Assembly (NCBI RefSeq): GCF_047300855.1
Contig: NZ_CP170197.1
Span: forward strand, 2,294,001 to 2,358,000
DNA length: 64,000 bases
Source of the DNA: Sulfuriferula sp047300855
GTDB lineage: Bacteria > Pseudomonadota > Gammaproteobacteria > Burkholderiales > Sulfuriferulaceae
Direction: 5' to 3'
Below are positions 8,813 through 16,987 of this stretch, piece by piece (positions within the stretch are counted from its first letter, which is position 1; each line of letters starts with the position of its first letter). The position numbers and the translations under genes were made by a program. The notes under the pieces are model-generated. The model saw nothing but the letters and a program-made list of their open reading frames with translations. It was not told the origin of the DNA and searched no databases.

Positions 8813-8976
8813 ACTGACTGCCATAGAGAACTCAGGGAAAGCGTGACAGACGAGATGACTGAATCAATTTTTGGCGCGATTAAGCTGATTCATTGATTTT
8901 GTCCACATACGCTTGATTAATGCATTGCTCGGTGGCCTCTGTGTTCTCTGTGGCTAAGCGTTTTAAGGGTGTAAAA
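8813..8976 (+). repeat. Repeat unit 2: internally deleted GxxExxY element
   Basis: 164 bases, nearly identical to unit 3. It starts ACTGACTGCCATAGAGAAC, keeps a GTG start that would read VTDEMTESIFGAIKLIH and then stops, and ends with the GGCCTCTGTGTTCTCTGTGG inverted end. The coding part corresponds to the first about 14 codons of the gene in unit 4, joined to its last about 15 codons. Confidence 0.88.
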
Positions 8977-9142
8977 ACTGACTGCCATAGAGAACTCAGG
9001 GAAAGCGTGACAGACGAGATGACTGAATCAATTTTTGGCGCGATTAAGCTGATTCATTGATTTTGTCCACATACGCTTGATTAATGCATTGCTCGGTGGC
9101 CTCTGTGTTCTCTGTGGCTAAGCGTTTTAAGCGGTGTAAAAA
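8977..9142 (+). repeat. Repeat unit 3: internally deleted GxxExxY element
   Basis: 166 bases and almost the same as unit 2, so units 2 and 3 probably arose by a recent tandem duplication. It has the same truncated reading frame and the same inverted ends. It differs from unit 2 mainly by the small insertion AGCGGTG versus AGGGTG near the right border. Confidence 0.88.
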
Positions 9143-9572
9143 ACTGACTGCCATAGAGAACTCAGGGAAAAATGTGACAGACGAGCTGACTGAAGCAATT
9201 ATTGGCGCGGCAATTGAGGTCCACCGTCTACTGGGGCCTGGGTTGCTGGAATCAATTTACGAACAGGCACTGTGCCACGAATTGGGCTTACGCAACATCG
9301 GTTATGTCCGTCAAATGGCAGTCGATGTGCAATATAAGGATTTGGTCATTCATGGACAGCGTTTGGACTTGTTAGTAGAGAGTTTGGTAATCGTAGAGTT
9401 AAAATCGCTCAGAACCTTGCCAGAATCAGCACTTGCTCAGACACTTTCCTACCTCAAAGCAACCGGTCTCAGACAAGCGCTGCTTATTAATTTTGGCCAC
9501 AAGCGCCTGATTGACGGCATTAAACGCATTTCTCTGTGAACTCTGTGTTCTCTGTGGCTAACGATTTTTAAA
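9143..9572 (+). mobile_element. Unit 4: full-length element carrying the GxxExxY gene
   Basis: It begins with the same ACTGACTGCCATAGAGAAC left border as units 2 and 3 and ends with the same CTCTGTGTTCTCTGTGG right end (9541-9557), immediately before serS. Between the ends is an intact nuclease-like gene. The relation of one intact copy to shorter copies sharing both ends resembles an autonomous element and its deletion derivatives. No target-site duplication could be recognised, so mobility is inferred rather than shown. Confidence 0.6.
9174..9539 (+). CDS. GxxExxY protein (PD-(D/E)XK nuclease-like)
   Basis: 121 aa from the GTG at 9174; the frame is open further upstream, but that part is repeat sequence. 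The family motif is in HRLLGPGLLESIYEQAL. The pattern RLDLLVE ... VIVELKS provides an Asp and a Glu-x-Lys consistent with a PD-(D/E)XK nuclease core, as in the family known as PDDEXK_3. Its function is not established anywhere I know of. The start and end of the gene recur, without the middle, in the three repeat units just upstream. The stop lies one base before the right inverted end. Confidence 0.88.
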   Translation: MTDELTEAIIGAAIEVHRLLGPGLLESIYEQALCHELGLRNIGYVRQMAVDVQYKDLVIHGQRLDLLVESLVIVELKSLRTLPESALAQTLSYLKATGLRQALLINFGHKRLIDGIKRISL

Positions 9573-9579
9573 GGTAAAC

Positions 9580-10851
9580 ATGCTAGACATTCAACTACTC
9601 CGCAACGACCTCGACGGTGTCGCGCAACGCCTTGCTACGCGCGGCTATACGCTCGACACCACCGAATTCCAGCGTCTGGAAGCCGAACGCAAGCAACTGC
9701 AGACCCGTACCCAGGAGTTGCAGGCCAAACGCAACGCCAGCTCCAAACAGATCGGCATGGCCAAGGCCAAGGGCGAGGATGTCTCCGCCATCATGGCGGA
9801 AGTGGCCAATCTCGGCACTGAACTGAAAGCTGCGGAATCCGCGCTGGAAGCGCTGCAGGCGCCGCTCAATACGCTGTTGATGACCATTCCCAATCTGCCG
9901 CATGAATCCGTGCCGGCCGGGAAATCCGACGCCGACAATGTGGAAGTGAGCCGCTTCGGAACGCCGCGCGTGTTTGCTTTTGAGGTGAAAGACCACGTGG
10001 ATGTGGGTACCCCGCTGGGACTGGATTTCGAGACCGCCAGCAAACTGGCCGGAGCACGTTTTTCGCTGCTGCGCGGCAGCCTGGCGCGACTGCACCGGGC
10101 GCTCGCGCAGTTCATGCTGGATACGCATACGGCGCAGCATGGCTACACTGAAATGTATGTGCCGTATCTGGTCAACGCCGATTCCATGCGCGGCACCGGG
10201 CAGTTGCCAAAGTTTGAGGAAGACCTGTTTCACGTGCCACGCGCCGATGCGGAAAACCTTTACCTCATTCCCACCGCCGAAGTGCCGTTGACCAACATGG
10301 TTCGCGACGAGATTGTGGCGCGCGAGCAACTGCCGCTGAAATTCGTCGCCCACACCCCCTGCTTCCGCTCCGAAGCCGGCTCCTATGGCCGCGACACGCG
10401 CGGCATGATCCGCCAGCACCAATTCGACAAGGTGGAGCTGGTGCAACTGGTCGAACCGGAGCAGTCCTACGCCGCGCTGGAGGCGCTCACCGGCCATGCC
10501 GAGGCCATCCTGCAGGCGCTCGGTTTGCCTTACCGAAAAATGGCGCTGTGCGGCGGCGACATGGGCTTTTCTGCCGCCAAGACTTACGATCTGGAAGTGT
10601 GGCTGCCTGCGCAAAACACCTATCGCGAAATTTCCTCGTGCAGCAATTTCGAGGCTTTCCAGACGCGCCGCATGCAGGCGCGTTTCCGCAGCGAAAAGGG
10701 CAAGCCGGAACTGTTGCACAGCGTGAACGGCTCCGGGCTGGCGGTAGGACGAACCCTGGTAGCCATCCTGGAAAATTATCAGCAGGCGGATGGCTCGGTG
10801 ACGATACCCGCAGTGCTGTGGCCGTATATGGGCGGCGTGCAAGCGCTGTAA
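9580..10851 (+). CDS. serS: Seryl-tRNA synthetase
   Basis: 423-aa class II synthetase that charges tRNA-Ser and tRNA-Sec. It has the long N-terminal antiparallel coiled coil (about 30-100, rich in Lys, Gln and Glu) that grips the tRNA long arm, then class II motif 2 (TPCFRSEAGSYGRDTRGMIR) and motif 3 (GLAVGRTLVAILENY). AAAGG precedes the ATG at 9580. Length is typical. It follows the repeat array, whose right end lies 22 bases before its start. Confidence 0.98.
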   Translation: MLDIQLLRNDLDGVAQRLATRGYTLDTTEFQRLEAERKQLQTRTQELQAKRNASSKQIGMAKAKGEDVSAIMAEVANLGTELKAAESALEALQAPLNTLLMTIPNLPHESVPAGKSDADNVEVSRFGTPRVFAFEVKDHVDVGTPLGLDFETASKLAGARFSLLRGSLARLHRALAQFMLDTHTAQHGYTEMYVPYLVNADSMRGTGQLPKFEEDLFHVPRADAENLYLIPTAEVPLTNMVRDEIVAREQLPLKFVAHTPCFRSEAGSYGRDTRGMIRQHQFDKVELVQLVEPEQSYAALEALTGHAEAILQALGLPYRKMALCGGDMGFSAAKTYDLEVWLPAQNTYREISSCSNFEAFQTRRMQARFRSEKGKPELLHSVNGSGLAVGRTLVAILENYQQADGSVTIPAVLWPYMGGVQAL

Positions 10852-10877
10852 CCCGGAGCACTTCGGCGTACCTACCC

Positions 10878-11726
10878 ATGCTGAGTTACCGTCATGCCTT
10901 CCATGCAGGCAATCACGCCGATGTGCTGAAGCACCTTGTGCTGATGCAGCTGCTGGATTATTTCAATCAAAAAGACAAACCCTACTGGGCCATCGACACC
11001 CACGCCGGTGCCGGTTTGTATGCGCTGGATACCGGCTACGCGCAGCAAAATGCCGAATATCATAGCGGCATTACGCGCCTGCTGGCACGCGACGATCTGC
11101 CCGCCGCTGTGGCCGCTTATGTCGGCCTGGTACGGCAGTTGAATCCAGCAGGAACATTGCGCGCCTACCCCGGCTCGCCGTGGATTGCGCAGCAGCTGCT
11201 GCGCGAGCACGATCAACTGCGGCTGTTCGAGCTGCACCCCACCGATAGCCAGCTCCTTGGTGCCAATTTTGCCGAGGCGGGCAGGCGCGTCAAAGTGCAG
11301 AATATTGACGGCTTTGCCGGGCTGAAAGCGGCGTTGCCGCCTGCGCCACGTCGCGGCCTGGTGCTGATCGATCCTTCGTATGAAGAAAAGCAGGACTACC
11401 AGCGCGTGCCCGCCGCATTGAAAGATGCGCTCAAACGCTTTGCCACCGGTACTTACGCAGTGTGGTACCCGCTGTTGCAGCGCCACGAAGCGAAGCATTT
11501 TCCTGCTGCACTCAAAAACATCCCGGCGAATAGCTGGCTGAACGTGAACCTGACGGTGTGCACGCCCAGAGTCGACGGCTTCGGCATGCATGGCAGCGGC
11601 ATGTTCGTGATCAATCCACCGTGGACGCTACGTGCGGGTTTGCAAGGGATCATGCCTTATCTGACGAAAGTGCTGGGGCAGGATGGGGGTGCGCGCTTTG
11701 TGCTGGAGGGCAGCGAGGGGCGTTGA
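10878..11726 (+). CDS. rlmJ: 23S rRNA (adenine2030-N6)-methyltransferase RlmJ
   Basis: 282 aa from the ATG at 10878. The N-terminus MLSYRHAFHAGNHADVLKH is the family hallmark, and the catalytic motif LIDPSYEEKQDY (DPPY-type, here DPSY) lies near 165. It adds a methyl group to A2030 of 23S rRNA before ribosome assembly. A longer in-frame reading upstream overlaps serS and is not credible. It faces mltF across a 65-base gap. Confidence 0.95.
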   Translation: MLSYRHAFHAGNHADVLKHLVLMQLLDYFNQKDKPYWAIDTHAGAGLYALDTGYAQQNAEYHSGITRLLARDDLPAAVAAYVGLVRQLNPAGTLRAYPGSPWIAQQLLREHDQLRLFELHPTDSQLLGANFAEAGRRVKVQNIDGFAGLKAALPPAPRRGLVLIDPSYEEKQDYQRVPAALKDALKRFATGTYAVWYPLLQRHEAKHFPAALKNIPANSWLNVNLTVCTPRVDGFGMHGSGMFVINPPWTLRAGLQGIMPYLTKVLGQDGGARFVLEGSEGR

Positions 11727-11760
11727 CACAGATCATCGTGGAAAAATAACTTCTTCAAAT

Positions 11761-11788
11761 CAGTGGCAACAACAGTTTTGCCAGACTG
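11761..11788. terminator. Possible bidirectional terminator between rlmJ and mltF
   Basis: An imperfect hairpin pairs CAGTGGCAA with TTGCCAGACTG, with a two-base bulge, in the gap between the convergent genes. There is no clean T-run, so the assignment is weak. Confidence 0.3.
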
Positions 11789-11791
11789 AAA

Positions 11792-13183
11792 CTATATTCC
11801 GGGTTCGCTTTTGGACAACAACAGCGGTTTATAGGGCCGCTGGTATTTGACCAGGATGTCGTAGTAGGTGCGGATGTTTTCCACAAATACCACCGCCTCG
11901 CCGCCGCGGCAGTAACCGTGCTTCAACTGGCTGTTGTACTGGGAACGCGCCAGCAACGGCAGCGTCTGCTTGACGTCACTCCAGGACAGCGGACTGAGCT
12001 TGCGCCGCTGCGCCAGGATTCGAGCATCTTCCAGATGACCCTGGCCCTGATTGTAGGCCGCCAGCGCCATCCAGGTCCGGTCTGGCTCTTCCACCCTGTC
12101 CGGCATCGCGTCTACCAGCAACGCCAGATATTTCGCACCGGCAATAATGCTCTGGTGCGGATCGAGGCGGTCCGTCACGCCCATCCTGTCGGCCGTATCT
12201 CCGGTCATCATCATCAGCCCGCGCACCCCGGTGGGTGACGTAGCGTAAGGGTTCCAGTGCGATTCCTGATAGCCAATGGCGGCAATCAGACGCCAGTCAA
12301 TGCCGGTCAACTCCTCCGCCTCGTGAAAATACGGCAGGTATTTGGGCAGCGTATCTTTCATGCGCGCCAGTATGCCCGCTACGTCCGCGCTTTCCAGGCG
12401 ATCGGCGTGGCCATAGTAGCGTTCCGTCAAACGCTTGAGCGTGCCGTCTTTCTGGATACGCTTGAAAAACGCCTGTACCTGAGCGTACAAGGCCGGATCG
12501 ACGTTCTTGGGAAAAGCCCACGCCAGTTGATCCGGGTGTTTAACTTCGAATGCGACATCCAGATTGGCGTACAGATTTTGGGCAATATCAAACTGGTTGG
12601 AATTCACGATGACGGCGTCCAGTTCTCCCCTGGACAGACGGTCAAGCAACTCATCGCCCCCTCCGGACCTGTCTTCGGTCCAATGCAGGCCGGGGATGCG
12701 TTGGCGCATATCCAGCATGGTTTCAACCGCGCTGCTGCCGGCGACTACCGCCACGCGCGCGCCTACCAGGTCGGTAAAATCGCGCGGTTTGATCGCTTCA
12801 GTGTTATAGATCACCTGCTGCGTCACCTTGAAATAAGGCGGCCCAAAACGCATGCGTTTGTTGAGTGCATCGGTTTGCGTGATACCGGCAGCCGCAAAGT
12901 GCGCCTGATGTTGCGCCAGCTTTTTGAACAGGCTGTCCATATTGTCTTCGACCAGGAATTTCACCCGGTAGCCCGCTTCCCTGGCAAACAAGGTGACCAG
13001 GTCGTACTCAAACCCGGTGGGTTCACCATTCGGGCTTTCATAATAAGTAGTGGGGCCATTGTGGGTCAGCACGACCAGTTCCCCGGTCTTGGAAACCGGG
13101 GCTACGGGCTGTGGAGGTTTGGGCAATGTCACATCACAGGACACCAACAACAGGCTGAAACTCAACGCCAGCAATTTACGCAT
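11792..13183 (-). CDS. mltF: Membrane-bound lytic murein transglycosylase F
   Basis: 463-aa lipoprotein that cleaves peptidoglycan glycan strands to anhydromuropeptides. A lipobox LLLVSC ends near residue 16. Residues about 30-270 form a solute-binding protein type 3 domain that acts as a regulatory module in MltF. The C-terminal SLT domain carries the catalytic Glu in GYQESHWNP, followed by SPTGVRGLMMMT. It is a single gene, convergent with rlmJ. Confidence 0.95.
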   Translation of the reverse strand: MRKLLALSFSLLLVSCDVTLPKPPQPVAPVSKTGELVVLTHNGPTTYYESPNGEPTGFEYDLVTLFAREAGYRVKFLVEDNMDSLFKKLAQHQAHFAAAGITQTDALNKRMRFGPPYFKVTQQVIYNTEAIKPRDFTDLVGARVAVVAGSSAVETMLDMRQRIPGLHWTEDRSGGGDELLDRLSRGELDAVIVNSNQFDIAQNLYANLDVAFEVKHPDQLAWAFPKNVDPALYAQVQAFFKRIQKDGTLKRLTERYYGHADRLESADVAGILARMKDTLPKYLPYFHEAEELTGIDWRLIAAIGYQESHWNPYATSPTGVRGLMMMTGDTADRMGVTDRLDPHQSIIAGAKYLALLVDAMPDRVEEPDRTWMALAAYNQGQGHLEDARILAQRRKLSPLSWSDVKQTLPLLARSQYNSQLKHGYCRGGEAVVFVENIRTYYDILVKYQRPYKPLLLSKSEPGI

Positions 13184-13294
13184 GGGGCAAGTCTCGCTGA
13201 GAATCTGCGGCTTGTCTACCCGGAGGCATTAGCCCGGCCTACCGTTTCGCGGCTTCTATTTAACGACGCTTGCGGGTACAATTGCGCCTCTCTT

Positions 13295-13385
13295 GGAGAG
13301 GTGGCAGAGTGGTCGAATGCGCCGGACTCGAAATCCGGTATGGCGGTTTCCGTCATCGTGGGTTCAAATCCCACCCTCTCCGCCA
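13295..13385 (+). tRNA. serX: tRNA-Ser(CGA)
   Basis: 91 bases including an encoded CCA. The acceptor stem pairs GGAGAGG with CCTCTCC, the discriminator base is G, and the anticodon stem CCGGA/TCCGG encloses CTCGAAA, giving anticodon CGA at 13329-13331. The T arm GTGGGTTCAAATCCCAC is standard and the long variable arm is that of a serine tRNA. It reads UCG codons. The gene symbol varies between genomes. Confidence 0.97.
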
Positions 13386-13481
13386 GACACGCTTGGGAGG
13401 TACAAAGGCGGATGGCGTGGATGCCATGTCGACAATGCACCCGGCAAACCAATCTCGCCAACGATTGGCGCGGATCTCCGA

Positions 13482-14456
13482 TCAGAAGCTGTAGCCCAGT
13501 CCCATCAATATCACGTCCGTATCACGATTGTAGGTGCTGGCAATGCGATTCCAGGATGTGCGCAGATAGACGTGCGGGCTCACGCGGATGGCGGCGGAGG
13601 CTGTCACAATGGCGGAAACCGTAATATTGCTTGCTTCGCCCGGCTTCGGCGCGCGGTAGCGGTCAATACTGAAGTAAGGGCCCAGACCTGCACCCAGCGT
13701 CAAATGGTTATCAAAAAATCCATGCACCAGCCACGCCTGGGCGATGACACCATCGCGTCGAATCAGGCGCGCATCTCCTTCGTTCAGCCAACTGGCCGAC
13801 CATTCGAAATGGGGCGATACGCCGTGCCTAAACTCAATGGCTCGCGCTGTGTCATGTTGCGATGCGAAACTGTTGACGATAGTCTGGCCTAGAAAAAACG
13901 TAAGCTGATTCGAAGTCGGCTTCTCGGTCTGAGGTGGGGTACTTGCGGAAGGCTCCGTACCCAATGGAGGCTCCAGTTGATAGCCAATGCCAAACAACAA
14001 GGAGGTGGTATTGATGCTGGTGCTGGCAATCACACGGTTAGCCCGCGCCTCGTAAATCCATCCGCTTTTCGTGTAATAGGTGGCGGCCAGACTGGATATG
14101 GTTCCCCAACCATGCTTATCCATATATCCCGCGCCGGCACCGGTCGTATCGTAATAAAAATATGGCCCCACACCTGCGGCAAGCGATAAACGCCGATCCA
14201 GCAGATTAGTGCGCGCCCAGATTTGGGCGCTCTGACCATCGCGGTGATGATGGAGAACATGGCCTTCATTTAGCCAGGAGAGGGTAAATGCCAGGTTTTC
14301 GTTCAGTCCCTGACGGTAATCCAGTTCCCAGGCGTATGAAGTATCGTGGATACCGGAAGCGCGCATCCCCCCCGCCAGCAGGCTTAAATCCTGCGCCCCG
14401 CAGGATGTGTAAACAAACATCAACAAACCGGAGACAGCCATTTTCCGTATCAGCAT
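13482..14456 (-). CDS. Exported beta-barrel-like protein with internal duplication
   Basis: 324 aa with a signal peptide (residues 1-21). I do not recognise a named family with confidence. The mature protein consists of two similar halves, about 22-155 and 180-324, joined by a Pro/Thr/Ser-rich linker. Both halves contain SWLNEG, RDG, then LxLxAGxGPYF and end in a strand ending IGYQL or LGYSF. The alternating aromatic pattern and the C-terminal Phe suggest outer-membrane beta strands, possibly PagL-like, but I cannot identify a PagL catalytic triad. No operon partner is evident. Confidence 0.7.
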   Translation of the reverse strand: MLIRKMAVSGLLMFVYTSCGAQDLSLLAGGMRASGIHDTSYAWELDYRQGLNENLAFTLSWLNEGHVLHHHRDGQSAQIWARTNLLDRRLSLAAGVGPYFYYDTTGAGAGYMDKHGWGTISSLAATYYTKSGWIYEARANRVIASTSINTTSLLFGIGYQLEPPLGTEPSASTPPQTEKPTSNQLTFFLGQTIVNSFASQHDTARAIEFRHGVSPHFEWSASWLNEGDARLIRRDGVIAQAWLVHGFFDNHLTLGAGLGPYFSIDRYRAPKPGEASNITVSAIVTASAAIRVSPHVYLRTSWNRIASTYNRDTDVILMGLGYSF

Positions 14457-14843
14457 TTTTCCTCCTTGCAGCGTTATTGATTGTAGATCAGTGGGAAACT
14501 ATTTTAGGCTAACACTAGCCATCTCCAGCCATGCCCGATCAAGTTCAGGCCTACGCTTCGCCGAACCGCCTGGATCAGGAAACAGTCAATATGTTACAGA
14601 CCCATTTCCCTGCTGATTGTTCGCTACCGCACATTTATCCTGCTTACCTTCCCTATTGCTGCCCCTGCAAGATAAGGCGCCATTTTCTTCAATTCGCGCC
14701 TGCTCTGACCGGCATTTCAAATGCCTATTAAAATCCGGAGTACATCGAATACCCATATCCTTGCCGTCACGAAATCTTCACAAATATCGGGACGCCATCA
14801 TGCTAGATTGCCGCCTCATTGTTTTTTCCAGAGGTTTCCCACA
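14457..14843. other. Intergenic region before the phosphonate-type ABC operon
   Basis: 387 bases between divergent genes with no convincing ORF. It must contain the promoters of the minus-strand barrel gene and of the ABC operon. A weak direct repeat with 11-base spacing (CCGTCAC-GAAA-TCTTCAC, 14764-14781) and a TGCTAGATT extended -10-like stretch (14801-14809) lie just ahead of the operon. Nothing else was recognised. Confidence 0.5.
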
Positions 14844-15872
14844 ATGCATTTCAAATCTGTTGCCGGCGTCGTGATCCTGGTTGTGGCCGTCATCGGTTTT
14901 TTCGTGACCCGGTCGCCCCAGGCCAACGCGGGCGAGATCACTGTCTACACATCCTTGGAGGAACCCGAGATTGCTGACTACCTGGCCGCTGCCAGGAAGG
15001 ACATGCCCGACCTCAAGGTGAATGTGCTGCGCATGTCCACCGGCGATCTGGGCGCGCGTATTCTGAGCGAAGGCAGCCACCCACGTTATGACGTCATTTG
15101 GGGCTGGGCCTTGACCAACATGATGGACCCGCGCATCCAGGCACTGCTGTTGCCTTATCAGCCTAAAGGGCTACAGCGTATGCCGGCCCAGTTCAGGGAC
15201 GCGGGCGGCAAATGGTTTGCTCCCACCGGTTACATGGCCGCCCTATGCGTCAATACGGATCGCCTGAAACGCAAAGGCCTGCCCATGCCTGCCGGCTGGT
15301 CGGACCTGTTGAACCCAGCCTACAAGGGTGAAGTGGTGATGCCCAATCCGGCCTCCTCCGGCACCGGCTATCTCCAGGTAGTGTCGATCCTCCAGGGCAT
15401 GGGCGGTGAAAAGGGTTGGGATTTTCTCAAACATCTGAACGTCAACGTGGCGCAGTATGCCAAGTCCGGTTCGCGTCCCTGCAACATGGCCAGTACGGGC
15501 GAGTATGCCGTCGGCGCTTCGTCGGCCATTGTGGCGATGGAGGCGGTCAAGCAAGGTTATCCGGTGAAAATGGTGATTCCAAAGGAAGGCGCCGGCTATG
15601 AGCTGGAGGCCAACGCCCTGGTGGCGGCTTCCACCCACAAGCACGACGCGGAGCGTTTTTTGGATTGGACCATCTCCGATTCCGCCGCGAAGCTGTATGG
15701 CAAGTACAAGGAGATCGTGGGCATCGAAGGGGTGCGGCACAGCGCGGGCGAGACCGCCGTCGGTCTGCCTGCGGACGTGAAGAAAGTACTTTTCCCCATG
15801 AATTTCAAGCAGTCCATGGAGACACGTTCCCAGACCCTGGCCCGCTGGCAGAGGGAGATTGAGCATCACTGA
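14844..15872 (+). CDS. ABC transporter substrate-binding protein, 2-aminoethylphosphonate type
   Basis: 342 aa from the ATG at 14844, which has GAGGT upstream; the open frame extends 41 codons further but with no ribosome site. There is an N-terminal hydrophobic segment (about 6-22) as signal or anchor. The mature part starts GEITVYTSLEEPEI and is a periplasmic binding protein of the Fe(III)/AEP (type 2) cluster. The ATPase and a double permease follow directly. Assignment to aminoethylphosphonate rather than ferric iron rests on overall resemblance and on the phosphoesterase at the end of the locus, and is not certain. Confidence 0.8.
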   Translation: MHFKSVAGVVILVVAVIGFFVTRSPQANAGEITVYTSLEEPEIADYLAAARKDMPDLKVNVLRMSTGDLGARILSEGSHPRYDVIWGWALTNMMDPRIQALLLPYQPKGLQRMPAQFRDAGGKWFAPTGYMAALCVNTDRLKRKGLPMPAGWSDLLNPAYKGEVVMPNPASSGTGYLQVVSILQGMGGEKGWDFLKHLNVNVAQYAKSGSRPCNMASTGEYAVGASSAIVAMEAVKQGYPVKMVIPKEGAGYELEANALVAASTHKHDAERFLDWTISDSAAKLYGKYKEIVGIEGVRHSAGETAVGLPADVKKVLFPMNFKQSMETRSQTLARWQREIEHH

Positions 15873-15925
15873 CCGCCGGGGCGTCCTGCCCCTCTTTTTG
15901 TTGAACTCCATCGATTTTTGGCTTC

Positions 15926-16987
15926 ATGACAACTACAGACAATGCCGGTATGCTGAGCCTTTCGGGCATCAGCAAATCCTTCAATGGCTATACCGCCGTA
16001 CGGGATGCCAACCTCACCATCAACGCAGGTGAATTGGTGTGTTTCCTCGGCCCCTCCGGCTGCGGCAAGACCACCCTGCTGCGCTTGATTGCCGGTTTGG
16101 AAACACCCGACTCCGGCCGAATTACCCTGGGCGGCCAAGACATCACCCACGTCCCACCCCAGTCGCGTAATTTCGGCATGGTGTTCCAGTCCTATTCACT
16201 ATTTCCCCATCTGACGGTGGGTAAAAACGTGGCCTATGGACTACGCTGCCGCAAGTGGAGCCGGGTGGACACCCGCAGCCGGGTGCAGGAGATGCTGGAA
16301 CTGGTGCAACTCGCCGAGCATGTCGACAAGCTGCCCCATCAACTCTCCGGTGGCCAACAGCAGCGCATGGCTATCGCCCGCGCCTTGGCGGGCCGGCCCC
16401 ATGTGCTGCTGCTGGACGAACCTTTTTCGGCCCTGGATGCCAAGGTACGCGCCCAGCTGCGCGGAGACATGCGGGACCTGCAGAGCCGGCTCGGCATCAC
16501 CACCATCCTGGTCACCCATGACCAGGAAGAAGCCATGACGGTGGCAGATCGCATTGTGGTCATGAATGACGGCCGAATCGAGCAGATCGGCAGCGGGCCG
16601 GAAGTGTACCACCACCCCAGGACTGCCTTCGTGGCTGGCTTCGTAGGCGATATCAATGTGTTACGGGTGCAACGAGCAGCGAGCGGTGCGTTAATGCTGG
16701 CGGGGCGTCCCCTGACGATACACGGCCCTGTGGACAACGACTGCGCTCGGGTGGGTATTCGCCCCGAAGCGGTGGCACTTGCCGTGGGTAATGAAACGGA
16801 AAATTGTTTCCCGGCAACCGTGGTGAAATCCCAATTCATGGGAAAGCAGACCCGTCTGGAAATCGCTCTGGCCGACCAGTTCCTCAGTCTTGAGGTATAT
16901 GGTCGCGTGAACATTGAAATGCCGCCCGGCGATCAGTTGGCGATATTTCTCCCTCCTCACGAGATCAGGCAGATGAATGAGCACTGA
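15926..16987 (+). CDS. ABC transporter ATP-binding protein, 2-aminoethylphosphonate type
   Basis: 353-aa importer ATPase. Walker A GPSGCGKTTL (about 45), Q-loop VFQSYSLFPHLTV, signature LSGGQQQRMA and Walker B VLLLDEPFSALDAK are all intact, followed by a C-terminal TOBE-like regulatory domain (about 245-345). This is the PotA/FbpC/PhnT class. The gene overlaps the permease start by 11 bases, so the two are probably coupled. Confidence 0.92.
   Translation: MTTTDNAGMLSLSGISKSFNGYTAVRDANLTINAGELVCFLGPSGCGKTTLLRLIAGLETPDSGRITLGGQDITHVPPQSRNFGMVFQSYSLFPHLTVGKNVAYGLRCRKWSRVDTRSRVQEMLELVQLAEHVDKLPHQLSGGQQQRMAIARALAGRPHVLLLDEPFSALDAKVRAQLRGDMRDLQSRLGITTILVTHDQEEAMTVADRIVVMNDGRIEQIGSGPEVYHHPRTAFVAGFVGDINVLRVQRAASGALMLAGRPLTIHGPVDNDCARVGIRPEAVALAVGNETENCFPATVVKSQFMGKQTRLEIALADQFLSLEVYGRVNIEMPPGDQLAIFLPPHEIRQMNEH

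Noticed and set aside
8638..9142. The direct repeats could be taken for a CRISPR array.
   Set aside because: Units are about 165 bases with no short repeat/variable spacer pattern, and they contain decayed coding sequence and inverted ends. No cas genes are near.
9084..9173. A 30-codon longer start for the GxxExxY gene.
   Set aside because: This part is the right end of repeat unit 3 and the left border of unit 4. The family starts close to the GTG at 9174.
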